Assembly (NCBI RefSeq): GCF_047511655.1
Contig: NC_133403.1
Coordinates: 15,249,014-15,313,013, forward strand
From: Castor canadensis
Taxonomy: Eukaryota > Chordata > Mammalia > Rodentia > Castoridae
Length of the DNA: 64,000 nt
Direction of reading: 5' to 3'
Position numbers and translations under genes: made by a program. This document shows, one piece after another, positions 1-11,479 of the stretch. The notes under the pieces are model-generated. The model did no database searches, was not told the origin of the DNA, and saw only the letters and a list, made by a program, of their open reading frames with translations. How positions within the stretch are numbered: the first letter of the stretch is position 1; each line of letters starts with the position of its first letter.

Positions 1-649
1 TCCTCAGCAATTCTGAATTCCCAAGTGTAAGTTCTCTGCCCCAGAGAGCACCTCCATTTCAATTTCCTTGTGGCTAGGGTTCTAACAAAATGGTCCCTGC
101 AGTGTTCTGAATGTCCATACTCTCCCTCTGGGTATGTCTTCCTGTGATCTTCTATGAAGAGTCTTTTCCTGCTGCTCTCTGTGTGTTTGCATAGTCTATG
201 TTTCTCCTTTTCTACCACATGGCTCCCAGGCCTTTTAAAACAAAACCATTTGAGTTCTACGGTATTATCTGGCCCTTAGATGTTTGGGAGCATAGTTAAG
301 AGTCGTATTTTTAATCTGTATTAATCCGTAGGCCTTTGAAATGTATTTTGAGAGATTTAGCTACATTTATCCTAGAGGATCTGTACTCCCCCATCATGTA
401 CTTCTTGAAATGCAGAAATTCGATGGTACTCAAAAGTAGGCTGAATCATATAGTACAACATTCGTTGTCCAGATTCAAAATTTACCACATTGTGGTTGAA
501 TGCCTTTAATATAATCCATGTAGACTTACCTTTGTAAAAAATATTTTAAAATATTGCATTTTTAATTAAATGAGTATATTTTCTAAGTGGTGATGATTTC
601 ATAAGTATTATTACAAATGTATTACAACAAATCTTTAAAAAATTGGAAG
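1..649. other. AT-rich intergenic sequence, nothing recognised
   Basis: No open frame, RNA gene or named repeat can be supported here. It is plain AT-rich mammalian intergenic DNA leading into the tandem array. Confidence 0.5.
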
Positions 650-722
650 TAGTAGGGATTGAACTAGGATCTTGTGCTTGCTAGGCAGACACTATACCCA
701 TTGACCCATGCCTCCATTCCAG
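650..722 (-). mobile_element. SINE fragment (antisense tRNA-like head)
   Basis: The phrase around 655-690 (antisense of a tRNA-type B-box region followed by 'cttgtgcttgctaggcag') recurs at 40530 and 62850, where it is clearly part of a SINE. Only the head is left, at the left edge of the tandem array. Confidence 0.5.
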
Positions 723-1250
723 AAAAAATTCCACATGCATTAAATATAGGCAGGGATCCTAAGTGTGTGTGTGTATGTCTCTCTATCTTTGTGTGGGTGT
801 GTCTGTCTTTGTGTGTGTGTGCAAGTATGTGTAATATTCGTAGTGTCATTGTGTATTAATTTCTTTCCTCTTTCTAATACATTCTCATATTACAAACTAC
901 TTCGTACTCATTGAGTATACCCACTGGTTAGGCATGCAGAACACTCCCTGAATCAAAATCTGTCCTTAAGACAGTGGAAAGAAATGGAATGCACCAGGGT
1001 GTCTGGTGTTCAATGACTTCTGGTTGTGCTTAACGTTGCTATTTAGCAGTTAGAAGGTAAGAAATTCAATTAAATGATAACAATTACAATATCTGCAATT
1101 TGTGTGTGTGTGTGATATTTTTGTTCAATTTGCCTTCATGATTTGTAGAAATTAGGTTAATTGTCAAAGTCACTTGATGTACAGTCTGGAGGCTTCAGTT
1201 CCATGAAAGGAGCCTATTTTCTTCCTAGTAGATAATTTGTATCATTGGCT
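674..1250. repeat. Tandem array, partial copy 0
   Basis: This segment is a diverged copy of 1440-1935. Landmarks align in order: a 'catgcattaaatataggcag' type phrase, a TG-rich run, 'tctaatacattctcata', 'cactcattgagtata', and 'gaatcaaaatctgtc'. The offset to the next copy is about 737 bp. No coding potential is seen; the short open frames here read through the TG run. Confidence 0.75.
757..826. repeat. TG-rich simple repeat
   Basis: Imperfect (TG)n with TCTG and TTTG interruptions. A homologous run is found in the next copy (about 1502-1566) and shorter runs at 1100, 1844 and 3468, so the microsatellite predates the duplication. Confidence 0.8.
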
Positions 1251-3215
1251 AATTAGAAGTGATTTCAATTCAAGTGATCTCTTCAGGCATAGACTCTGGT
1301 GGATTAAGCTTTTCTTGTTCATGGCACAAAGGTCGTAGTATGTCTTCCTTCCAAGAACATTGGTGGAATCCTTGAAACCTAACATGGTACTCTAAGTTTC
1401 ATCCTTCTTTAAGTTATGAAAGTGACCCTCAGTAGGTTAATGCCAGAATTTCAGCCATTGTGGATAAAATTCCAGATGCATTGACTATAGGCAGGGTTCC
1501 TCTCTGTGTGTCTGTCTGTCTGTCTTTGTGCATGTGTGTCTGTCTTTGTGTGTGGGTGCATGCATGTGTAATATTTGTAGTGTCATTGTGTATTAATCTC
1601 TTTCTTCTTTCTAATACATTCTCATATTGCAAACTATTTCACACTCATTGAGTATATCCACTGGTAAGGCATGCAGAAGACTCCTTGAATCAAAATCTGT
1701 CATTAACACCATGGAAAGAAATGGAATGCACCAGGGTGTCTGCTGTTAAATGACTTCTGGTCTTGCTCAATATTGCTATTCAGCAGTTAGAGAGTAAGAA
1801 ATTCATTTACAAGATAACAATTAGAATATCTGCAATTTTTCTCTGTGTGTGTGTGTGTTTGTGTAATATTTTTGTTCAATTTGCCATCACTGATTTGTAG
1901 AAATTAGGTTCATCCCCAAGTCACTTAAGGAACAGCCTTGTGTCACACTGACTTTATGTCTTCATTTCCATGAATAAAAGGTGTACTGTGTTGTCCCTCA
2001 GAGAACCTTAGTAGAAATGAATGTCCTTCCTGAGTGTTTCATGCTATTGCATAGTTTCTGGTGTTCCTGAAAGCTGCCATTCTCTGGAGAGCTGGTAAAA
2101 ATTTTACTGATTAGGGATTACTAAGCATTCCTTGGCTATAGCTTGTGTGTGTTGGGTATATCTCAGATCAAAATGAAGTAATTTCTTGGTCAATGTGAAG
2201 TGAATTCATGGGGTCACTTTGAAGCTCTTGCCTGCCAGTGTGTGTGTTTGTGTGCTTTTTTGAAGACAGGAACACGGAAGCCTTAAGTAACATCTGCTCC
2301 CCACTGTGGTACATTTTGTGTACACATAAGGGAATATCCTTCCACATGATGGGAGATGTAGTTCTGAGAGCAAAGTTGCCTCATCCGTTGTTAAGGGAGT
2401 TTTGCTATCTGATTTAACTGCCAAGGGCTGGAGGTGTTTTTGTACTCACCACGAGAAAGTCTTCCTGTCCTCCAAACTGTGGGTTCTAGATTGGGAGTCT
2501 TTTGGTACAGAACAGAGATGTCATGCCAATTCAACCTGGAATGAGCTGAGGAGGGAACATTTAGGAGCAAAGCAATCCCCAGATCAGAAGATCTTACCAG
2601 GAAACTGTCAAACAAGTGGCTGGAGACAAGAGGGGGAGGGGCATTAGAAGGAGTGTTTACATGGTCTGACAAATCAGGGAAGACATGGCTGTGATGTCAC
2701 TGTGGGTTCACCACCCCTGGAACTTGGAGAGTCCTGAGGCAGCTCCTGCCTGGCCTGTTGCTATGGCAGCCCATCCACCCAAGCAGGAAGAAGATGGAGG
2801 AGTGTGCCCCGGACTTGTGTGGAAAACTTCACTCTTAATTAATGCTTAGGGAGACTGGGCAGGTATAGCAGGAGCACATGGGTGACCTGAGCACTTAAGG
2901 ATTGGGGGATTCCATTCTCCATGGCTACACTAAGCTACCATGGGACATAGCTATGCTTGGGTGTGTTTGTTTATGTGTGGGCACATGGGTGGTTGTAAGC
3001 TATTTCCTTTATCAGTGTCTGCTACATACTCTGTTCCAATTAATGCAAGTCAGCAATGCTTCCTGGAAATCACTGATTTCGGGTTTGGCTCATAGTTGCT
3101 ATTCTGAAGATCAATTTTAACCTGTTGTCTGAGGAGGAAATATTCAGCATTCATTGCATATGCCCAGTGTATGTCCGGGTATAATGATACGTGTGTCCAT
3201 GTGCATCACTGGCTT
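1251..3215. repeat. Tandem array, copy 1 (about 1.96 kb)
   Basis: The unit starts near the phrase 'cttcaggcatagact' (1284), which recurs in copies 2 and 3; the phrase beginning at 1261 is found again at 3225 and 5505. Further shared blocks are the TG-rich part, the 'aaggaacagcctt' block (about 1925 and 3835), a 'gatgggagatgtagttct' block (2348 and 4259), and a GC-richer block with an ATCAGG motif (about 2665 and 4580). No gene is recognised; open frames in this block are not conserved between copies. Confidence 0.8.
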
Positions 3216-5495
3216 GTAAGAAATGATTTCAATTCCAGTGATCACTTCAGGCATAGACTCTGGTGGATTAGGGTTTCTTCCTCATTGGAATACGAGTGGT
3301 AGTATGTCTTCTTCCCAAGAACATTGGTGGAAATGATGTCACTTCACTTGTTTTTCTAAGTTTGATGCTTTTTGAGGTCATGAAAATGTTCACACAGTAG
3401 GGTAATGCCAGGATTTCAGCTCTTGTGGAGTAACTTTCCACATGCATTGAATATAGGCAGTTTTCATGTTTGTGTGTATGTGTAATACTTGTAGTGTCAT
3501 AGTGTATGAATTTCTTTGGTCTTTCTAATAAATTCTCATACTACCCACTATTTCACACTCATTGAGTATATCCACTATTTAGGAATGCATAAGATTCCTT
3601 GAATCAAAACCTCTCTTTAACATTTGGGAATGGATGCAGTGCTCCAGGGTTTCCTGGTGTTCAGTGACTTCTGGTCTTGTTCAACTTGGCTATTCAGTAG
3701 ACAGAAGATAAGAAATTCATTTACTAGAAAACAATTAGGATATCATCACTTTGTGTGTGTATGTGTGTGACATTTGTTGTTCAAGTTGCTGTCACTGATT
3801 TGTGGAAATTAGGTTAATTCCCAAAGTAACTTTAAGGAACAGCCTTGAGTCACTCTGACTTTATGTGTTCATTTCCATAAATGAAAGGTGTACTGTTTTG
3901 TCCCTGAGAGAATCTTTGCAGAAATGAATGTCCCTCCCGAGTGCTTCATGATATTCCATAGTTTCTGGTGTTCCTGAAAGCTGCCATTCACTGGAGAGAT
4001 GGTAACAATTTCACTAAGTAGAGAATACTTAGCATTCCTTGACTACAGCTTATGTGTGCTGGTGTATTTCTCAGATCAACGTGAATTAATTTCTTTGTTT
4101 ACATGAAGTGAATTTTTGTGGTCACTTTGAGGTTCTTGCCAGCCAGTGTGTGCGTTTTTGTGTTTTGATGAAGTTAGGAACACAGAAGCCTGGAAACACA
4201 ACCCCCTGGTTCCCAGTGTGCTATATTTTGTGTCATCTAATGGAATATCTTCCCACATGATGGGAGATGTAGTTCTGGAAGGACATTGCCTCTTCCAATA
4301 TACAGGGAGTTTTCCTGCATGACGGAATGGCAAAGGCCTTGAGATGTTTCTGTTCGCACTGCCAGAAACACTTCCTGTCCTCTAAAATGCAGGTTCCAGA
4401 TTGGGAGTGCTTTGGAACAGGACAGAAATGTCATCACACTTGAACCTTGAACAAGCTGATGAGGGAATCTAGAGGAGAAAAGTGACCCTCAGATCAGATC
4501 TTGCCAGGAAACTGCCACACAAGTGGCTGGAGGCTGGAGGGGGCAAGGCCTTAGAGGGAGTGCTTATGCAGTCTGACCAATCAGGAAAGACATGGTTGTG
4601 ATTTCATCGTGGCCTCACTGTGCCTGGAACTTGGAGAGTCCTGAGGCAGCTCCTGCCTGGCCTGTTGCTGGCAGCCCAGCCAGGCATGCAGGATGAACAT
4701 GGAGGAAATGCCCCTGTCTTGTGTGGAAGACTTCTCGGTTAAGTGGGGCCTAGGGAAACCGGGCAGGTATAGCAGGAGCACATGGGTGACCTCAGCACAT
4801 CAGGCTTGGGTGATTCCTTTCTTCACCTGCTAGTCTAAGCTACCATGCCCCACGGTTTGGGGTGTCCACAGGCTTTTGTACCCTTTGGGTCTGGATCTCA
4901 TCAAGCAGAACAGGCCACCCTGGATCTCACTGTGGTACACAGGTGGCTTTGATATCAGGGGCTCACCCTGAACACCCAATCTCACAGTGTGCTGCTAATG
5001 GAATGGCCAGAGAGGAAGGAGGTTACACGGAGGCCCAGGCACCTGTTGATCTGACATCACTTCTTCTCTGGCCTGCAGGGTACATTACACATTGTTGACA
5101 AATGTTTGAAGAAATTTCCCTGATTCACTAATGTATTCCTTGTATTTCATTGGTTGTGAAATGTACTTTAGTTAGAGGAAAGCCCTGAAATTCACTTACA
5201 GCAGAGTAATTAATATGCATGGGACATAGCCACTCTATGGGTGTGTTTGGGTGTGTGTCAGCACGTGGGTGGTTGTAAACTATTTCCTGTATCAGTGTCT
5301 GATAATTATTCTGTTCCTAATAATGGAATTTAGCAATGCTTCCTGGAAGTCACTAATTTCAGGTTTCGCTCAATGTTGCTGTTCCAAAGATCATCCATAA
5401 TCTGTTGTTGAAGTAGGAAATATTCAGCATTCTTTGAATATGCCCAGTGTATATCCGGGTATCATGATATATGTGTCCATGTGCATCACCAGCTT
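3216..5495. repeat. Tandem array, copy 2 (about 2.28 kb)
   Basis: Second full unit, offset 1964 bp from copy 1. It carries roughly 315-375 extra bases (about 4842-5218) absent from copy 1, so either copy 2 gained an insertion or copy 1 lost it. After this segment the homology resumes at the 'gggacatag' phrase shared with 2941. Confidence 0.8.
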
Positions 5496-5819
5496 GCTAG
5501 AAATGATTTCAATTCCAGTGATCACTTCAGGCATAGACTGTGGTGGATTAGGATTTCCTTCCTGTTTGGCATAAAAGTGGTAGTATGTCTTCTTTCCAAG
5601 AACATTGGTGGAAATGATGTCACTTCATGTGTTTTTCTAAGTTTGATGCTTTTTGAAGTCATGAAAGTGTCCCCACAGTAGGGTATTGCCAGTAAGTCAG
5701 CTGTTATGGTTAACTTTCCACATGCATTGAATGTAGGCAGGTGTTGTGTTTGTGTGTGTGTAATACTCCTTGTGTCATAGTGTATTAACTTCTTTGCTCT
5801 TTCTAATAAATTCTCATAA
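5496..5819. repeat. Tandem array, truncated copy 3
   Basis: Starts like copies 1 and 2 but stops after the 'aataaattctcataa' phrase, where an antisense L1 begins directly. About 0.3 kb of unit remains. Confidence 0.8.
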
Positions 5820-8446
5820 TTTGTGCCTGTTTTTATTGTTGTTGTTGATTTCTAGTTTTAATGCATTGTGATCAGATAGAATGCATGGGATCAGTTCCAG
5901 TTTGTTATGTCTGCTGAAGCTTGCTATTTGGACTAAGATATGATATGATCAATTTTGAAGAAGACTCCATGGGCTGTTAAGAAGAATGAATATTGTGTAG
6001 AAGTTGGTTGAAATATTCTGCAGACATTAGCTAGGTCCATTTGATGTATAGTATGAATTAGGTATAGAATTTCTTTATTGATTTCTCATTTGGATAACCT
6101 ATCTAGTGGTGATGGGGGGTATTAAAGTCTCCCACTACCACTGTGCTGTGTATATATGTTTTTAGTTCCCTCAGAGCATGTTTGATAAAATTGAATGCAT
6201 TGACGTTGGGTACATATAGGTTGTCAATTGTTGTTTCCTTTTGGTGTATTTCCCCTTTTATTGGTATGGAGTGACCTTCTTTATCTCATTTGATCAATGT
6301 AAGTTTGAGGTCTACTTTGTCCGAGATAAGTATTACTATCCCTGCCTGTTTTTAGGGGTCATTGTCTTGATAAATTTTCTTCCAGTCTTTAACCCTCAGC
6401 CAGTGCTTCTTTCTGTCAATGAGATGGGTCTCCTGTAGGCAGCAGATTGTTGGATCTTCCTCTTTTATCCAGTTGCCAAGTGGTGTCTTTTGATGGGGGA
6501 ATTAATTCCATTAATATTCAGTGTTAGTACTGATATGCATTTGGTGATTCCTGTAATTTAGTTGTCTTTGTTTTTTAATGATTTGATTGTGTGCAGCTGA
6601 ATCAATGTTCCTCTACTTTCTTGCCTTTTTTCCTCCTTTGGTTTGATACTATGTGCCCTTTCATGGTTTTGTTTGCTTTCATTTTCTGTGTGCAGAATTC
6701 CTTGAAGAATCTTTTGTAGTGGTGACTTTTTGGTTTTATATTGTGTTAGTTTCTGGTTATCATGGAAGACTTTTATTATTCCATCTATTTTGAATGATAG
6801 TTTTGATGGTTAGAGTATCCTAGTGTTGAAGTTATTTTCATTCAGTGCCTGGAAGACCTCACTCTGTGCTCTTCTCGCTTTTAAGGTTTCCATTGAGAAT
6901 CTGCTGTGATTTTCATGGTTTTACCTTTGTTCATTATTTGCTTTTTCTCTGTTACATCCTTCAATATTCTTTCTATATTCTCTGTGCTTGTTGTTTTAAT
7001 GACAATATATTGTGGGGTAATTCTATTTTGGTCACGTCTGCTTGGTGTCCAGGAGGCTTCCTGTATCTGAATGGGCACAATTTTCTCTAGATTTGGGAAA
7101 TTTTCTATTATTATTTTGTTGAATATATTACTAATTCCTTTGCTTGTACCTCTTCTTCTTCTTCAATGCCCATGATTCTCAGGATTGGTCTTTTGATGGG
7201 GTACATGTTTTCTTATATATTTCTTTCACAGGACTTGAGTTGTCTGACTAATAATTCTTCAGTTTTTCCTTTATTTACCATTTCATCTTCAAGTTCTGAG
7301 ATTCTGTCTTCTGCTTATTCTAGTCTGCTGGAGTGGCCTTTAATTTTATTTTGTATTTCTGTTTCATTCTTTTTTCTGAGGTTTTCCATACCCTGTGTCA
7401 CTTCCTCTTTATTGTCAATTTCCATCCTTTATTCACTTATCTGTCTATTTGTGGTGTTCCCTGTTTCACTTTGATATTTATTTAGAGATCCTAAGATTGC
7501 ATTTATTTGTTTTTGTGTTTTCTCATATTTTTTGTTTTTGTTGTCTTGGAATTTCTTGAGTGCCTCCTGTATATTTTGTTTGACCATGTCTAGTAACATC
7601 TCTATGAAATTCTCATTGATTACTTGCAGAATTTCTTCTTTCAGAGTGTTCTTGTGGGCCTCATTGGGTTCCTTGGTATAGTTTATCTTTGTTTTGTTGG
7701 AGTCTGGATCTGGCTATCTGTTTTCTTCCTTTCCCTCTGAATCCTGTACTTATTTATTTTGGGGGGAGAATGGTTTCTATCCCTTTTTCATCTTCCCATC
7801 ATTCCATTTGGTACTGTTTCTGTCTCTGTTCTATGTATAATTCAGTATTAGCTAACTTACAACAGTAAAATTAACAAAATCAACAGGGGGAGATGGTGGA
7901 TAATCAAACAGTGAGCAAGATAAAGACTTAAAGAAAAGAAAAAAGAAAGAAAAAGGAAAAAGAAGAAAAAAAATATCCCTGGTTCAGGAACAGTAGTATT
8001 TCAGTCTTAGTAGTTCTGGTGTTATTCCATTAGCATCCTGTCCTGTTGGCCTGTGTCTCCTAGACAGGTTTTGAAATGGAGTGTGATAGCACTAGAGCCC
8101 TCTAGCAGGGTGGTGGCCCAGTGGGCCTGTGGGGCATCAGCCTGTTGGGCTGGCAGGCGGTGGCCTGGCTGGCCTGTGGGTGGGGCCCTGGTAGGCTGAC
8201 AAGCAGTGATTTGTCAGGACTGCAGAGGCCTGGAGGGCTGAAATGTGGGTGGCAGCCCACCTATTCTTTCAGTGTATCATGATGTGGAGAAGTCTTCCAC
8301 AAGCTAGGGGTTCAGGGTGTCGAAGTTTCAGCTCTTCCCGGCACTTTACCTCAGCTAAGTGTGTCTCCTGCATCTCAGCAAAGTCCCTGATTCCCGGAGC
8401 TCAAAAATTCTGTGTCTGTGTCCCAGTTGCCATTTTGTATCCTCTC
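5820..8446 (-). mobile_element. L1 retrotransposon, 5' half only (antisense)
   Basis: Read on the minus strand this is an L1 with its 5' end at about 8446, where the sequence matches the start of the full-length L1 at 44780: a GGAG start, then a YY1-like CAAAATGGC. It holds the 5'UTR (about 7500-8446), ORF1 (about 6740-7480) and the N-terminal endonuclease part of ORF2 (about 5830-6650). It stops abruptly inside the endonuclease domain at 5820; the reverse transcriptase, 3'UTR and poly-A are missing. That is the opposite of normal 5' truncation. All coding parts are interrupted. Confidence 0.85.
6740..7480 (-). pseudogene. L1 ORF1 remnant
   Basis: ORF1 protein of L1 is an RNA-binding trimeric chaperone needed for retrotransposition. 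On the minus strand this stretch aligns with the ORF1 C-terminal half of the full-length L1 downstream (47000-47520). One open piece at 6881-7078 shows the order IQEAS, DQNRITP, IVIKTT and KKQIMNKGK, typical of the RNA-binding and C-terminal domain. Frames are broken on both sides. Plus-strand open frames such as 7166-7474 are shadows of this region. Confidence 0.8.
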
Positions 8447-8602
8447 CAAAGAGTACTTTCTGTCTGTGTTTTCAAGTGGGAGACTCATTCACTTTATAGA
8501 AAAATAGTCTGTATTTCATGTCCAGCTTTCTTTGCATCCTGGTGTCCACCAATGGCTCCTGCAGTCACAGCAGGAGACAATGTGTGGACACCACACCACT
8601 AG
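8243..8602 (+). other. Antisense open frame over the L1 5' end (119 codons, ATG start)
   Basis: A plus-strand open frame starts inside the 5'UTR of the antisense L1 and reads outward past its 5' end (about 8446) into flanking DNA. The layout is the same as that of primate L1 ORF0, a small antisense frame in the L1 5'UTR. Its middle (AKCVSCIS, then FC and P.AIL) resembles the minus-strand frame at 44764-44991 over the 5' end of the second L1 (AKCVSSIS). This may be nucleotide homology alone; nothing shows that it is translated. Confidence 0.3.
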
Positions 8603-9331
8603 GTTTCTCTAGCATGGGAGGTGATGACCAAATATCATCATTTAATTTTTGAAATCCATTATCAATTCTTTACCTTATGCAGGCACAAAATTGTGATTTT
8701 TCCTGACTGGCTCCTGAACACCTGGAATTAGAGGAGTGTGTCACCGTGTCTGAGTCAAACACGGTATTTTAACCAGTCTGTATAGTCCTGTCATGTGTGT
8801 GCCTTTGGTCACAGGATTTCTCATAGCATTATTGAGTCCTTTACCTTATGTAAGAGGAGTGATTTTGATGATCCAACAACCTCCCAAGGCACCTGTGACC
8901 CAATAATTGTAGAGGGAACGTCGATACAAAAAAAAAAGAGTTTTGGTGGAATCAGATGGGGGGAGAGATGCAGAGCATGAGGACACAGGGGAGTTGGGTT
9001 GGAGACAAGAATATGAAGGGGCTTTGAGGACAGCAGCTCTGTCCTAGAAAGGTGGTATCATCATGTTCCAGCTTCCATCATCACTCTAAAACCAGATACC
9101 TTCCTATCACAAATTTAAACGCCACTTGACTTTGGGACAGAGACCCCTTACTGGGCACAGCAGAACCAGAGGCCAGTTGACTTCAGTCTTGCTACATGTA
9201 TAAGAAGAGTATTCCCCACATACAAATTATTATTCAGTCTCTAGATTAAATCACCCTCTCAGGCTGTGGGATCTCACAGTAATCTTGTCACAAAGTTGAG
9301 GTCTCTGGGGAGAGCAGGGCTGGTCTAGAAG
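8447..9331. other. Spacer between L1 and first V relic
   Basis: No gene, RNA or repeat family is recognised. There is a short A-run near 8930. No Ig octamer is seen in the 150 bases before the leader of the first V relic. Confidence 0.4.
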
Positions 9332-9767
9332 ATGTGACTTTTTGGGTTTTCTCCTGTGCATGGTGACAGCTCCCCAAGATGAGTGTCTGCAATATCAAAT
9401 GTGGGGGTATGGGTAAGTTGAGATTACAGATGAATAACAGATGATTCCTCTTATCACCAGGTGTCATCTGTCAGATACAGCTGCTGAAGTCAGGACCTGG
9501 CTTGCTGAAGTTCTCACAGACCCTGTCCCTTACCTGTGCTCTCTGGATTGTCCATCACAACCAGTGTTTACTGCTGGGGGTGGATCTGGCAACCCCAAGG
9601 GAAAGGCCTGGTCTGGATGGGGAAATATGTTATGACGGAAGCAATTAGTACAGCCTGTCCCTCAAGATCCACAGGTTGATCTCCAGAGACATATACAAGA
9701 ACCAGTGCTTCCTGCTGCTGAGCTCTGTGACTAGAGAGGCCGCAGCTGTGTGTTACTGTGCAAGAAA
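9332..9767 (+). pseudogene. IGHV pseudogene V1 (V4-like, clan II)
   Basis: IGHV segments encode the variable domain of antibody heavy chains. A weak leader lies at 9332-9380, ending in a CTCCCCAAG that corresponds to the CTCCCAG of V4 leaders, but the donor GT is lost. The V exon follows an acceptor AG at 9459-9460. Framework 1 starts at 9472, with a GPGLLKFSQTLSLTC-like run including Cys23. A 1-bp loss just after Cys23 shifts the frame through CDR1 and FR2; the Trp-rich FR2 and the FR3 block (SRDIYKNQ.., LSSVT) are readable in another frame. The end reads CYCAR. An RSS follows directly. Dead: frameshift, leader stop, no splice donor. Confidence 0.85.
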
Positions 9768-9806
9768 CACAGTGACAGGACTTCAGTGTAATTCCTGACA
9801 CAAATC
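9768..9806 (+). other. V1 recombination signal (23-RSS)
   Basis: Perfect heptamer CACAGTG at 9768-9774, a spacer of exactly 23 bp, and nonamer ACACAAATC (7 of 9 to ACAAAAACC) at 9798-9806. This is the RSS type found 3' of IGHV segments. Confidence 0.85.
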
Positions 9807-10219
9807 TCCATGCAGGGGCACTCAGGACCAGCATGGGACACTTAACTCACAGATAGCCAAGTATCAGTTCCAATGGCAGGTACAGACTCACAGATGAACT
9901 TTCCTTCTTGAAGCACTGGCTCCTACCCAGTCATCTACCAGACAATACCATGGAGATCTCTCCTGTCTCAAAAAACACTTATCTTTCTCTTCTAGAGAAA
10001 TTTTCTGATAGTAGTGTTCTTTGAACTCAGAGCCATTTGCTTCTTTGCAGTTGTTCTGCCCCTTCATGCACACCTCCAGATCCTCTTTCTTTAGATATGT
10101 TTTTTCAGATACACTCTCATATTATTGGTATCTGTGAATCTTGCACTGTGAACCTCCTCCTCACCCCTCCAGTGAAGGTTACAAAACTGGAGCTTGTCAC
10201 CATTCCTGCCTTGTTTGTT
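9807..10219. other. V1 3' flank, nothing further recognised
   Basis: The flank after the RSS keeps the 'aggaccagcatggg' phrase also seen 3' of the clan III relics (compare 27507-27520), a common flank of IGHV segments. No genes seen. Confidence 0.4.
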
Positions 10220-11020
10220 GAAATGTGATATCATTGTTATAAGTGGTAACATTTTACTTTTATGTTTATTTCCTCTTTGTCCTTCTACTACAAATACCAA
10301 CATTTTTTCTGCTTGTTTTATCTGCCTAGTTTTCAAATAATTATTAATAACTGTAGGTCCTGTAATACTTCATTATTGGCAAATAGTGATAAAACAAACA
10401 AACATTGAGGGTATTCTTTTTAGTGTGCGTGTTTCTGGGGCCTGATTTCAGTGCATACATCTTGAGCCCGTCCACCAGCTTTTTTTTTTTTTTTTTTGTG
10501 AAGGGATTTTTCAAGATATGGTCTCCTAAACTATTTTCCCAGGCTGGCATCCAACTGCAATCCTCCTGAGTAGCTAGGATTATAGGCATGAGCCACTGAT
10601 GCCAGGTTGAAGATTTTCTTTCTAGGCTGTTTTTTCCTTTGCCTAATTGAAAATCTTTTCAGAATTTGTGCCAGCAGATGTTCCTCTTGTTCATGATGAT
10701 TAATGGTTGCCTGAATTACTTGTCATGACTGTGACAGAAATCATTTGAAAATAGTTTTATTTTAATACTTGAGGAGGCTTCTGTGATTGTAATAAACTTC
10801 TTTTCTTAATGAAATTAGACTTTTCAAGTTTGAACACTGAATATATTTTACATTGCCTGAATTAAGAGTACTTGGTTATATTTTAAACATAATTGTAATA
10901 ACATTTACACATTACTTAAAACGTGGGAAGATCTATGTAGTTGCACAAGTCAGCAATTTAAGTAAATTCATTAATTTACATTATTTAAAAATTTATTAAG
11001 ACTATGGTTTTTTACAGAAA
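10220..11020. repeat. Local direct duplication, left copy
   Basis: Diverged copy of about 11480-12030. 'agaatttgtg' occurs at 10661 and 11669 (offset 1008 bp), followed by matching AT-rich blocks ('attacttaaaacgtggga' against 'gttccttagaatgtggga'). Confidence 0.7.
10481..10608 (-). mobile_element. SINE (antisense)
   Basis: Starts with a T15 run (poly-A of a minus-strand element) and contains 'gagtagctaggattatag' and 'gcatgagccactg', the same antisense block as at 57290 and 62980. It has no counterpart in the right duplication copy, so it inserted after that duplication. Confidence 0.75.
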
Positions 11021-11108
11021 GTCTCACTTATGTTAGGCATGCACTATGTCACAGTGCTATTCATTTGTTCATGTGCTGTGCCAGTGAGCTAACCCCACAG
11101 CCTCATCA
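11000..11108 (-). mobile_element. SINE fragment (antisense), degenerate
   Basis: A 'tgttaggcatgcactatg' phrase followed by 'gagctaaccccacagcc' matches the antisense tRNA-like SINE head. A counterpart lies at about 12012-12085 in the right duplication copy, so this SINE predates the duplication. Confidence 0.5.
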
Positions 11109-11479
11109 TTTAATTTTTTAAATTGACACAAAATATTTAATGGATAGTGTACATTATTTTATGCGTGCACACAATGTGTAATGCTAAAATTAGAAATGTA
11201 GCACATCCATATCTTCAAACATTTATCAGTTGTTTTTTCTGGAAACCTACATACAGTTCTTCGCCTATTGTGAAATATGAAGCCTATTGTAATCATAGTG
11301 AGCCCACCATGAATTATTTCCTCCTCGTGGTCTTTGGAAACTATTTCTCCTCACTCCTCTCTGCTTAGGTTTGGGATTTGCATTGTGATCCTCCTACTTA
11401 CAACTCCAAGGGAGCTGAGACCACTGGTACAGAACACCATGCCCAACTTTCAGATTGGGTCTCACTAATAATAAGTGAT

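Noticed and set aside
9441..9635. 64-codon frame across the V1 exon as a real small protein
   Set aside because: It is the V1 exon read partly out of frame with respect to its leader; explained by the pseudogene.
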